From: Toxotes chatareus
Taxonomy: Eukaryota; Chordata; Actinopteri; Toxotidae
Assembly: GCA_016801885.1 (NCBI GenBank)
Contig: CM028899.1
Span: 21,008,501-21,072,500 of the forward strand
Direction: 5' to 3'
DNA length: 64,000 nucleotides
Shown here: positions 24,764-36,560 of the stretch, one piece after another
Position numbering within the stretch: the stretch's first letter is position 1
Layout: every line of letters begins with the position of its first letter
The notes under the pieces: generated by a model
The model's database searches: none
What the model was told of the DNA's origin: nothing
What the model saw: the letters and a program-made list of their open reading frames with translations, nothing else
Made by a program: the position numbers and the translations under genes

Positions 24764-27179
24764 AGCTCTTACTGCTCTTTTATTATTGTAGTTTAGTTGC
24801 TAACTAGACAATAAACTTACAGTTTTCTCAAGAGTATCTGTATCAACTTCTTTCTCATAAACCTGATTAAATGTGAACGTTCATTAGTTGAGCTCGTACA
24901 GTTTGAATGGAATAAAATGATGTCTCTACAACAGGTTTACAACATGTTAAATGAGGGTGTGACCGTGCCTTAAGTTTATTTCACTGCACGTTGGAAGTAG
25001 CTGAAGTTGTGCCAGGAGTCCATACTCTGTGATCATACATGAGCCAGCTATTTTTTTATTATGTGATTTTCGACTCTCCTGCTCCAGCAGGAGTTGGCGC
25101 CGTTTTCTTCGTCAATACATCATCTTAAAATCCTCACCTGTAAGTCAGTGTTTGACAGTTTATTCTACTATCATACATGTGGGAACTAAACAGATGAAAG
25201 GAAAACAAGACGCCACTGATGTCACCTGCCTTTCATTAAGCATCCATGCTGAGAAAAGAAGCAAATGTTTCTGCTCTAAAGAAAACCCTTCGAAATTACG
25301 AGCATCAGTCAAAGTGTCATTTACCCTGTTAATGTTAGGTAATGACAGGAGCTATGTACTAAGAAAAGCTTTCCCTGTCCATACGGCTCAAACTGTGCTG
25401 AGTAATGGCAAGTTTAGAGAAGAGAATCCAGCCTCACCTCAGCGTGTTCACTGTGAGCTCAACTGCGAATAAAATGCCCCGACAATTAGGAGAGTTGATT
25501 GCAGTCACAGAGGCTGCCAAGCAGCAATTTCCATTGTTAATAACCAAAAGAAAACATTTATGTCTGATGCTGAAAATTGTCTTGCTTTTAGCGGCAGTGG
25601 CCCACAGCCATTTGTGGTATTTTATTATAATTGGCTAGAAAAACATCATAGTCTTGGACCAGAGGTATCTAGAACTGGAGAGACATGTTTTTTCAATTAG
25701 GTACCATTTAATGACCCCTTAGAAAAATAAATAACTGTGTACAATCTCAACACACCATACCACATCATACCATGTCAGACTGCAAACATGTATGATCACA
25801 TTTCATGAGAAAAAAAAAAACAGCAAAGGATATCACTGAAGTAAACAGACTAGCTGTTTTTACATATTTCACATATGAACAATACTCCGTTTGGTTGAGG
25901 CAAGGGGTGGCGTCTGGGTAGAGCGTGTGCAGGAGGCAGGATAGGAACATCATCAACACGCCCACTTGCTCACCGCGATTTCTCCGGACAGCAACCTGCT
26001 CTATTCACACATCGGCTCAATTTACACAGACTCTATTCCAGGGAGCTTGCGCATACAGCTACTTTGACTTGTAACGTCTTGATAAGTTCAGGGTTTCAAG
26101 TCTGTCTTTTGTAGAAAAAACAAACAAACAAACGTTTGGATTTAACAATTAAATAAATAAAATGTATAATTTTTTTTCACACTTTCTGTGATAGAATAAT
26201 TATACACAACAAATATATTGTAAAGCAAACAAAGAAAAATGAGAAGGTGGCAAGGATTAAACTCCATGTAGTGGGGAAAGAATATTCATTTCTTTTGACA
26301 GGGATTAATTAACCTACTCTGGGGCCCATAATTGAGCCATGGATCAATTACTTTTGTAACTTTGTGGTAAAATTAATTTACCAAAATTTGCCATGAAATC
26401 ACAGTACATACCGAAATAATAAAAGCATTAAAGCTAGTTTCTAACTAGTTTCTAGTTGTTAACTCATAAGAGTCTATTAGAGAGTGAGACTCTGTCTTTC
26501 TGCTACAGTCAGAGAGGCTGGTGTTTATCATGTCGACACACTGAGAGCTTTTAACTAAGCTGTAAAAATAATAAATACACCCCAAATACCATCTGCAGGC
26601 TCCAGAATTTGGCAATATTGATTTCAAGACAAATAGTTAAACGTCAGAAGACATTATTGGTAATTGCATCATCAGCGGTGGCAGCGCAGGGGCTGATGGT
26701 CCTTCCATGGCAGACTGGATGTTCTGTAACAGTAGACAGGTCAGTGCAGCTCTGCCAAACTCCTCAGAAGCCTGAAGTCATAGCAGCAGTTGAGTTAGAA
26801 ATCAAAGTCTATCACAGTGCCAGCTGTCTTGTCGAGCACTTCAGGAAAGCTCGTGTAACATAATACAGTTTGCTTCAAAATCTCACGAACTGCACAAACT
26901 ACTTCCACAGTAGAGCCTTAGAAAAGCAGGAAAAATTTAAACTGTTCCTTTCACGAAGATGAAAGCAAAGTGTTTCCTTTTTCCAGAAACAGATGGGACG
27001 GTTGGAAATGCATTAAAAAAAAAAAAAAAGAAAAAAGAACTCAATCAAAGCAAGATTTCATGCTGGAACTGCAGAGTGTAGAAACAGCAGTGATGTGTTC
27101 ATTCTGCTCCAACTTCACCTATCGACTCTCATCAGAGATATGTTTTTTTTTTTTTAAAAAGATTTGTATTTTCCCTCCT

Positions 27180-27345
27180 TTCCCCCTCCAGATTTATTGC
27201 ACTGCATTACTCACTAAAGCAAATTTCAGTGCCACTATCTGTGACACCGGTGCTGCGAGGTTAAACATGCAGCTGACAGACAAATTACACAGGCCTAATC
27301 TGTTTTCTGTTCGACCTTTGTTCCCATAGTAACGGGCTCAGGATG
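27180..27345. promoter_or_regulatory. Candidate conserved noncoding element with X-box-like site
   Basis: A sequence of balanced composition in an AT-rich desert, with gttcccatagtaac at 27320-27333. That resembles the RFX X-box (GTNRCC...RGYAAC), with one mismatch in the left half. Also holds a CAGCTG E-box and aaattaca homeodomain-type words. No coding frame is recognised. The call is inference from sequence texture. Confidence 0.3.
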
Positions 27346-27349
27346 TCAG

Positions 27350-28290
27350 GGGCTCCTCTGAGGTCCCCCACCTGTATACAAGGAGGGGGGATATCCTCCA
27401 GTTCAGCCATTAGCTCCAAGGGCCATCAACACATCAGCAGCTTGACAAATTGCTTCAGATATGTGAAAGTAATATAGCAACAGGAATAAGGATAATACAG
27501 ACAAATGAGTGGTGAATAATGGATACGGAGTCCCAGGGGGGAAAAATGTCATTCAACAGGCATCATCAATGGCTATGTACTTTTGACTTTTGATGAGTCA
27601 AAAGTTTGATTGATCGTGTAATAATTTTAAATAGTTTGTGAAAATATATTTTCTCGAGCTTTTAAACAGTTGATGAAATAATAAATAAATTATACCACAC
27701 TATTTTTTTACTTTTTGGACTCCTATTTGGTCAACCTGCTAAACTCTAAAATTCTGGACATTTTTGTCTCATCACTATCAAAGTCAAACTTCAGCAAACT
27801 GATGTCAGTAAGATTTCATCTGAACTGATTTCATTGCCAAAATGTCCATATGATGTTCATCTTGGTTGCCTTTGCATACAACACAAGCTAAGTAATAGGC
27901 AGCTGACCAACAGACTTTATTAAAGCCCAAAACCAATGTTTACCTTTCACATGTTGAGGCCTCTGATGCAGACATTAAAAGAATTTCTGTATTTGTACAC
28001 AGTTGTTTGAACAAATACACAGAACAACTAAAGGTTGTTTATGCGGCCCCGTAACAGTATATATCAAAGAATAATCACACAGTATTTCTCTGAGAACTCA
28101 TGAAGGTTAAGGGGGCGGAGGCGGTTCAGTTTAAAGTTTGTCAATGATTGTAGTGATTGGCTAAAGGTGAGCGTGTTGACTTGTGGTTGGATGGAGACAA
28201 GGATGAGCTTAGAATTAACAGGAAACTGTGCTTGTGATTTAGAAGGCAGGGAGACCGGACTGAATGAACTTTCACTAAGCTTCATTAATC
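27350..28290. other. Intergenic, no gene recognised
   Basis: AT-rich sequence with a short imperfect hairpin (acttttgac / gtcaaaagt) near 27579-27605. Nothing else visible. Confidence 0.55.
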
Positions 28291-28294
28291 AGAC

Positions 28295-28440
28295 CATCAT
28301 AGAATATATCACTGAACTGTGTGAATAACAATTAGAATAAAACATTATAGCCTCTGCTTACTACATGATTGTTGGAAAGTGTGACACAGGCTGCATGTGA
28401 TTTTGTGTGTGTGTCCAGATGAGTTTTGGTGAGACTGTCC
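28295..28440 (+). repeat. Dispersed repeat, copy A of a pair
   Basis: Shares catcatagaatat, gaataacaattagaataa, the word order cacag/cctct, acaggctgcatgtgatt and gtgtgtccagatg with 54500-54680 in the same orientation. The two copies are diverged and contain indels. Family unknown; no coding content. Confidence 0.6.
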
Positions 28441-28569
28441 TGCTCTATAGAACAAAACACAGGACTTTGACAGGGGAGGCCGATGTTGGTTTCCTGCTTC
28501 AAACCAGTCATAATCATTGTTTCTTTTGCCCATGATTGTTCCACAACCTTTTATTGTAACCATGACAAC

Positions 28570-28720
28570 GAAAGTCCTCTAACCTTAATAAAGTTAACCC
28601 AAACCACAATCTTTCCCTAAACCTAACCAAGTTGATTTTTGTGCATAAACCTAACCAAACGGTCGCATAAGCTTAACCACGTGTTTATATTGTAACCATG
28701 ACAATGAAGCTCCAGTACGC
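28570..28720 (+). repeat. Dispersed repeat with ccctaaacctaacc words
   Basis: Repeated phrases aaccacaatctttccctaa, acctaaccaag, cataaacctaaccaaac and cttaaccacgtg. This wording belongs to a dispersed fish repeat rather than a telomeric array, because TTAGGG units are not in tandem. Confidence 0.45.
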
Positions 28721-31700
28721 CTGCTGCTGTCAGGGCACTATTTCATGAGATGCTGCTATGGGTCGCCTGAGAGGAAAGGGGACAGGATGCTCTGGAATAT
28801 TTAAAAAAAAATGAATGTATGTCCAACAATGTGATAAGAACTTCTTCTGAGGCACACTCACTCTGTCTGCAGAGGTCATCAACCCGCATAGACAACACAC
28901 CCTGAAACACACACCCTTTCCCATTTTCCTTGTAGCTTGTGTGCTAGTGAGGGCATTTATAAGGAAGCTGAGGGAAAAGATAAATCTAGATGCTATGTGT
29001 AATGTAAATGGGAGAGTAAAATACACGTATTTACTTTCCCAAATTTACTTCATAATGTTACTGTTTTCACTACTTTTGACATATCATCCTAATGTGTGAC
29101 ACCTGTGGGAGTCATGCACAGAAGACACTGATAAATCTCTCCAAACTTGTTTTTTTAGTCCTTTGATTTGATTGTCAAACACTATAGCGACAGTCATTGT
29201 CCTCCGGATTAAACTCAACTGGTGTCTTCTGAACCTCCGACCCCACCCTCCTCCATCCCCTTGACACTCAACAATACATTCCCTACTCAACAGAAGAAAA
29301 AGAAAAAAAAAAATAGTGATGAAGTAGATGAGGGGAACCAAGGCCTGCCAACATCATGCTCTGGTGCTTTTAATGTTTTTTTGTATTTTCTGTTCTGTTT
29401 TTGTGGCACTGGGGACATTCCTGGTGCTGAGCTCTTTGGTCTCAATTGCAAGCAGCTGCCCACTCCCATTTCCAGAGAGCAGACTCTATCTCCCATGGGA
29501 TCTGCAGCATATTTATTTCTATGAAATCATTCCAACAGGGTAGCTTTTAAAAGATGTCATTTCACATTTTCTCTGCTGTCCGTGGGGAACAGCTCAGCTG
29601 CACACATCACCAAGAGAGGGGGGCGGGTGTCAACGTGCTGCCCCCTGCTGTTTGTGTTCAAAACTGTACATTAAAGTAAAAATTTAACATTTCAATTTGA
29701 AATGTTACATTTCAAATTAATTGAATCAGTCAATAGCACCTCAACAGGAGATGCTGTTATGCTTCCTATACTTGTCAAACCAATCATCCAGTTTTCACTC
29801 AAAAGTGACAGGAGTGTACAAAGTGGTGGAAATAAATCATGGTTCTACGGTTACAGTCATAAACACATGGTTAAGTTTAGGGGCTCTTGGTCATGAGTGA
29901 TGTTTTTTTGACCCATCCATCCACCCTGACTGCTCCCAACACAGACTCTGTGGCTTTAGGACAATGTCATCGGACCTCCTCCCTTGGTCCTGTCATAATA
30001 CGGGAGCCCCAGAGGCACAGCTTCTGCTTAAAGTTGGTTGCATTTCTTATTGGAAAAACAGGGCTCAGTCAAAAGTAGGGACGCCCCAGTCCTTTTTTTT
30101 TGGGTGATGGGTTTTTTGTTTGTTGTACTTAACAGACTCATTTGTACTTAACAGACTACTTAAGTTCAGATGCAGTTTCCAATCAAGTTAAAGTTAATTA
30201 TAGTTAAGCTGTGTGTATCAATGTGGTGCAAAAAAAGGCCCAAATTATTAAGTGAACTGTTGGATAATTAACATCACTAACAATGGACACATTTAGACAT
30301 TCTTGGGATACATCTAATCGTTGTCACATCAGTGGGAAGCGACAGGTAGGACCTGCACAGTTGCTGTCTTTATTCTAGCTGAACAGGAAGGATTTTCCAC
30401 TCTGCCGCCTTCGTGCACACGGCAGATTTTTCTCTTCACGGATCTTTCAGCGTTGTAAAGATTTACATACTGGCACATGTCGCCTCCAGTCCCTGTCTAC
30501 ATTTTAGGTGAAATGTGGAGGGAAGCAGTCAAGGGGGGGGACAGGAGTTCTCATCTTCAATTGAGCATCAATCTTGTGTATAAATGGAGCAAATGAAAGG
30601 GGTACTTAGTAAGAGAGATCCCGCCTTTGGACAGTCCTCAACAATAACAAATAAAGTTTAAAGCTGCTGGCAGCTCGGAGGTGGAGGAGAAGGGAAAGTT
30701 GGGGATGTTTATAGTTTGCTGCAGATGCCGCTGCTTCATTCTGTAACAACACAATCTGCACAGTTTGGGTCACAACACGGTCATTCACTAGATCATTTTT
30801 CGACACTGTGTATTTGAGAGAGATTTACGGTCTCACTTTTCATTGTAGACAGAAACAGGACTGTGCTGCTGCAGCAGCTAAAACACTGTAATATTCCTGA
30901 TGTTTCTATTCAGGCTCTGTTCTCTGACTCAGTGCAGTCTGACAGCCTTCAAACTATGGGAAAGACTGCCCTCCACTGTTGAAATGCCACTGCCTGACAC
31001 ACCATCAGTGGTGAGGATTCAAATAATAACGGACTCCCAGATAATACAATAAACTCCATACATGTTTCAAATCATGAAATGCTACATTATGGCGGGCATG
31101 TATTTGTCTTAAAGGATTAGTCCGCTATATTTTTCCGGTGTCAACAAACATGCTGACCCAAACCAACAAGGACTTTATCCTCTTTAGAAGTACTGTGTGA
31201 ATCAAAGCCTGATGTAACTTATTTTTCTGAACCCCAGAGCTTCATTGTTCAAAACACATCAGCGAGCCACACTGTTACACTGGGGGGGAGATGTTCCTCC
31301 AATGCCATCAACACACACAATGTAGTTTATTTTGATTTGGGGCCCACACACACAAACACACACACCATTCTGTTGCCCCAAATACTCTAGAAAACCAAAT
31401 GTGGAAAAAAAGGCCCCAACAAAATTTCCTCCTGTTTGAGTTGTGCTTGGTAAGGATTACAGTGACCAGCTGTTTTATAACATCACTCAGCCTTTTTCTT
31501 TCTTCTTTTTTTTTTTATTATTAAAGTTTATATTTGTGAGCCATTTTTCTTTTTATAGATATATGTCTTCAGTAGGAACCAATGGGCTTGAGGCTGAGGG
31601 CCACAAGCAGGATAAGCAAGTCAGGAAGACACTGAAGAAAAACACTGATTTATCAAATTCAACAATTATTTGCCATGTAAAATAAGCCTAGCTATTAGAG

Positions 31701-34700
31701 GGTAAGTTTTTCGGTCTCATTGCTGCGTCTGTACATCTACATCAGTGACAAATGAAAGAAAACATCCATGGTTCAAGGATTTATTTGTCACATACAGATG
31801 TTTTTATTAACATGCACACTGAAACAGATTTGTCAAAAGGCTTTAGGAAATGATAACAAATAGAGTCCACTTAGCAACTTAACCTATAGCTGTCGTAGGG
31901 ATAATATCATTGGTTAGCGTTGCTATGCAGCCTGTCCTCTTGTAAGCTAATTGATGTTTTCAAAGCTGGATTGGAAGATAGTGACATACAGCTCATTACA
32001 CAGTGTGGCATTGCAAATCTCCTTTAATGGAGGATGAGTTCTACTGTTCTAATGTGACAGATAATAAGTAATAAGTTGTGAATAAAAGGTCAGCAGAACT
32101 TTATGGTTCGCCTGGTCATTGTCCTGATGTCCTGATGGCTTCAGACTTCTTCCACTTCACACTTACTGAGGCCACTGTTCTTCCTGGGAACACTCAGAGC
32201 TTTAGAAATGGTTCTATACCCTATGCCTGATTATAGTTTTACCATGGAGGTGTACAGAGAGGTCTATGCACTTCATGGCAGGGTTTTTGTCCTGACATGC
32301 ACTGTGAACTGTTGGACCTTATATACACACATGTCTGTGTCTACACTACGTCCAGCCAACTCAATTTGCCACAGATGGATTCCACAAGTTGTAGACACAT
32401 GTCATGGATAATTAAAGAAAATAGGATGCACCTGAGCGCAATTTGGAGAGACACAGCAAATTTCTAAAAACATGTTTTTCCTTTATCATTGTGGAGGACT
32501 GAATGTGGATTGATGGGCAAAACATGAAGTGTGCAAAAAGTCTGAAAGTGACTGTATGTGGTTTTACAATGAAATATCCTAATGTGACTTCATGCTTCCA
32601 CCTCAGCTAAAAGTCTGGAGGAGCTGCAGGACTAACAAAGAGGCTAAATGGGGACAAAAAGGCAGCAGCAAGGAATGAGAGTGAGGCTGCATGTTATCTG
32701 TACATCCCCAGGCCCATTTGTGCTTCTGATTTTAAAACAGAAACTGTGATTCTACATCTGTCCTTACTTATTCTAATCAGTACTAGGCACATGCACATTA
32801 GCTGTAGCTGTCGCACACACATGCACGTATTCTGGGCAGCCCCCTTCAAATAAAAATTGCACATGTATGAACACAGGGGAGATGAAAAAACAAAATAAAC
32901 ACCCAAGTAAGGCAAAATGAAAGGCATGAGATGATCAGATGTTTCTCAGTGTTGTGTTTGTCACATCGTGGGCTGAGAAGTCGTCTACAAGAAGCAGTGG
33001 AGTATTCTTCTTATCTTGGCCCAATTTGCAATCCCCCTCCTTCAACCACTCTAAAGAGATTTCTAGTCATCCATGCTGAAGCACTGGCTGCGTCAGGGAC
33101 AAGCAGTGCGCGCACATTTTTGAAGCAGCGGGGGTTCCGACTTTTGCCAAGGACAAAAAAAAATTCCTTCTTTTCCCTGGCAACAAAACAGGCAAAGACA
33201 GCGATGATCCCTTCCTTAGATTTCTTTTTTTCCCCACTTTTATCATCAGATTGAAAAAGGTCAGGGTGCCATCAGATAGCGCTCAAAAATAAATTCCCTC
33301 TCATCTGCGTTACAAATGTTTTTCTCCGTGTATTCTTGTCTCATCTGTCCCCGCTGGTCCTCTCAAGCCATTCCTTGCGTGACACCGTGTTGGTCTCAGC
33401 AACCTCCCTGTGCAATTTCACTCTTTTTAAAAATGCTCAAACCGGCCTATGGAAACTTGGAAACTGTCCTCTCCCAAGCCCACTGCCAATTCTTCTGCCT
33501 GTTCCCTCACCAAGGGCCTGCTGGGGGGCGGGGGGGCATTACATGACATTATCATTACTTGAGGGTGGCTTCACCAATAGGTGCTTTCCCTAGGTGCATT
33601 AGTTTTCTTTCTCCATCTCTAGCTGTCATGACTGTTTCTTGTTTGAGTAGACTACACGAGGCAGCCTGTGGAACATCAAGTTTCTCTGCTCCTTCTCATT
33701 GGCTCGTTTTTGGCAGTTTGTCATAAGCTTTGAGGAGAAATGGATCCAAAATGCTTCTCTCTGGAGTAACACTCTTTTCCCTCCACATTTGGGCTTACTG
33801 ATCACTTCAGTGCCCCTAACTTTTTCCTAGTTCATGATTTGTGACAAATGAGAGACTCCTCACATTCATTCAAGGTGAAAAGAGGTGTTTATCAAAATAA
33901 ATATAAAAGCTCATACTAAAATATGAGAAAACTAGGCATCAGTTGTTTAAAGTGTGTGTGGATGATTGGAGTATGAGTGTTAAATGTAAAGAAAAATAAC
34001 ACAAAAACAAACAAATCTAAACACCATGTGGAAGGCTGGAAGGCAGCAAGGCTGCTCAGCCACACAGACAGAGTGAGGGAGACACAGAGGATTGCAGCCC
34101 TTTTATAACCTCTGGTCTCTCCCTCTTCAGGTGCAACCAATCAACACTGATGGGCCTGTTAACAATGGCACTCCTGGAAGAAAGACAAAGAAAGAGAATC
34201 AACAAAAGATTGATAGCAGAAAGAGAGGCCATTACACTTAGAATAAATCCAAAACGTTTGCATTAGTACATGTATTGTCTCTCAGATCATATTTTCTGTG
34301 TGCATAACGAAGGAAAGTGGAAGTTAAATTGAAAGCATATGCAAACCACCTGAAGCTTGATCAAGACTTTTACGTTTGTGTGTAGAGAACTCAAAATATG
34401 GAAAATATGGTGGCCTTGGTTAAATATTAAAAAAAGGCGAATGCTGCCTTAGAGCACAGAACAGTACTGTAAGACCCAGTTATAGAATAGATAAATATGA
34501 ATAAATACCTTTGCTGGGTTTCATTTGCTAAGGATAAGCAGGTGGTTATTTTCATTCCAGTTGGATTAAAAAGGTCCAACAATGACTGTAGTCAGTTCTG
34601 ATTTCTGATTGGTTAAAACATATTTCAAGCTGCCTGTGTTTGTTAGTTAATTTAGTGTTAGCTTTGGAGCCTAAAGAAAACAGCAGCCTTTGACCATGCT

Positions 34701-36130
34701 TGACTGTGTTAATCATGACAGTGTGATATCTTTTAGTGTTTAAATATTGTTACCATTTTGCCTCTTTTTTTTAATGTGAAGAAGAAAGACCACACCTTAC
34801 ATGCAATGACATATGCTTATCAGTGTGTCTAACCCTGCTCTCAGTTCTCACATTTGTTTGTTTGTGCTCAGACATAACTATAGCTTATAGCAGCTGTTTT
34901 TACTTACCAATCATCATCAGTTAGACCTTGACCCATCCATGATTTTGGAGTCTCCTTCATTCATACCTGTATCTCAACTCCTGAAGCCAGTTACTCAACT
35001 TTCGTGACCATGTTGGATGATCCCGTACCACATCATCACCTCCATATCTAAAAAGAGGAACATTCAGTCCTGCCAGAAAAGGAACAAAGAAAATAAAAGC
35101 TTAGTCACTAGGACTGCTTGTTTGCAGGAAGCAGTAAAAGACCTGAACCAATCAAAGATTCAAGAAGCCATTTAAGGGGATATTAAATACTCCTGCTCCA
35201 ACCTACCATGGAGACGTCGAAAACAGGCAGTCAAGTTCTAGGTTCTCTGTTTAAACAGCAGCATCATGTAACAAAGAACTGCGGACTGCAAAGCAAAGTG
35301 GCTCTAAGTGATTACATTTGGTAATTGTTACCAATCTACCAACAATTCACCCTTTGATAAAACGACTGGTGCGACATAGCTAATCTTTTTTGGGTGTTAG
35401 TAGTACGTGTTGTGTGTGTGTATATGTATGTGTGTGTAATGGCGCACCGTCATCTTAGAGGGGTTTTTGGTTATTGAAGCCTCTCCATGTGTCCCTCAGG
35501 AACAAACACAGTGAAAACACAGCTGTGGTTGTCCAGTCCTCTGACAGAGCAGACCTCTACCATGGAGGCCAGAGCATCCGTCTGCCTAAGGGGTCCAAAC
35601 CCCACGCTGCATCCCCGCCTCATGCCGTTTGCTTTATTTACTCTATGGTCACATGATCCCCACTCATTCTCAGCGGCTCTGGCAGAAGCAGTTAGCTTCC
35701 CCGTGCCTCCCCTCTCTCTGTCTGCAGATGTTACAGAGGTTTATTTATATTTAGAGGGCCTTTGTTTTCTTCAGTTGCATCAGTAAGCTGTTCCTCCGCT
35801 GGTGGGGTCACATGCCTTTGTGTCAGACTGTGTCTAGCAGTTGGACAGCTGAATCCTCTGGGGCCGGATCGCTCATGTGCTCCAGCCAAACCCTCAGAGG
35901 GGTCTTACTGCCTGTGATGATCCGGTTCATAATTTGATGGTGAATGTGGAGTTATACAAAAAAAACGCTTCTCCACCTGGGGATTTTTTTTTTGTGTAAT
36001 ATCTACACTTTGAATGGAAACCAAGCAGTGAAACATATTTGTTGTTGTACTGTAACTATGGTTCATTTTCTGTGGCACCCTTTTTGGTCTTTGCACATCA
36101 TTTTGGAAACAGCCACCTTTTTAGTGAACA
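28721..36130. other. Intergenic, no gene recognised
   Basis: Mostly unremarkable AT-rich DNA. Around 31100-31300 a stretch (attagtccgctat, aagcttcattgttcaaaac-like words, gcgagccacactgttacact) resembles another dispersed fish repeat. A short CA-rich tract lies near 31345-31366 and a GT-rich one near 35407-35440. The open frames are short and unrecognised. Confidence 0.55.
31105..31300. repeat. Possible dispersed repeat remnant
   Basis: Phrases such as cagcgagccacactgttaca and gagcttcattgttcaaaac match wording I associate with a fish interspersed repeat. No second copy is seen in this window. Confidence 0.3.
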
Positions 36131-36189
36131 ACAGGGCTTTCTTTACTAAACCACCTATAGTTACCACAGACTATGATTCTCTTTTTACA

Positions 36190-36560
36190 TGTCACTGCAC
36201 TTTCTGGTCATCATGCTCTTCAAAGTCTGTGGCCAGTTCCCTTCTGTCAGCTAAGGAGGGCTCATAAGATCCAATGGTGAGTGAGGCCTTTTCACCCTGT
36301 ATAAACAGGGTAACATAAATCACTACTCCACCACCTTTTGGTTTCCTGTCAATATGAAAATTATTATACCCATCCAGTGCTTTGTCCACATTCACTGTTT
36401 CAGCTGGACAAGAATGTCAGGGGAACCTTCATTAATTAGAACATGGACAAAGTCCAATTTATGGAAAAGACTCATGATAATTAAATATTTAAAGGCCTTG
36501 TTGGGATTTAAAATTTCACATAAGTGCCAGTTCAATAGGGGTGATTGGGGTAGGAACACT
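36190..36560 (-). pseudogene. LINE endonuclease-domain fragment
   Basis: The reverse-strand frame 36192-36395 includes ALDGYNNFHIDRKPKGGGVV followed by IYV. This fits the DGYNLFRxDR...GGGVAIYV motif of the APE-type endonuclease in L2/CR1-like LINEs. Just upstream in another frame are residues like SLFHKLDFVHVLINEGSPDI, fitting the segment before it (...PDILxxSETW), so a frameshift separates them. No RT domain is adjacent. Old, truncated copy. Confidence 0.5.

Larger units (their letters stand above)
21511..27170. other. Intergenic, no gene recognised
   Basis: AT-rich sequence, including very AT-rich DNA around 24100-24480. Holds a (CA)n tract near 23361-23400, a poly-A/purine run at about 23592-23638 and a small perfect inverted repeat at 24721-24763. 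The 147-codon frame at 25029-25472 has no domain I recognise. Confidence 0.6.

Noticed and set aside
25029..25472. 147-codon + strand frame
   Set aside because: No recognisable motif, ordinary composition, no splice or promoter support.
28570..28720. Possible interstitial telomeric repeat (ccctaaacctaacc words)
   Set aside because: The units are not tandem TTAGGG and are mixed with other phrases of a dispersed repeat.
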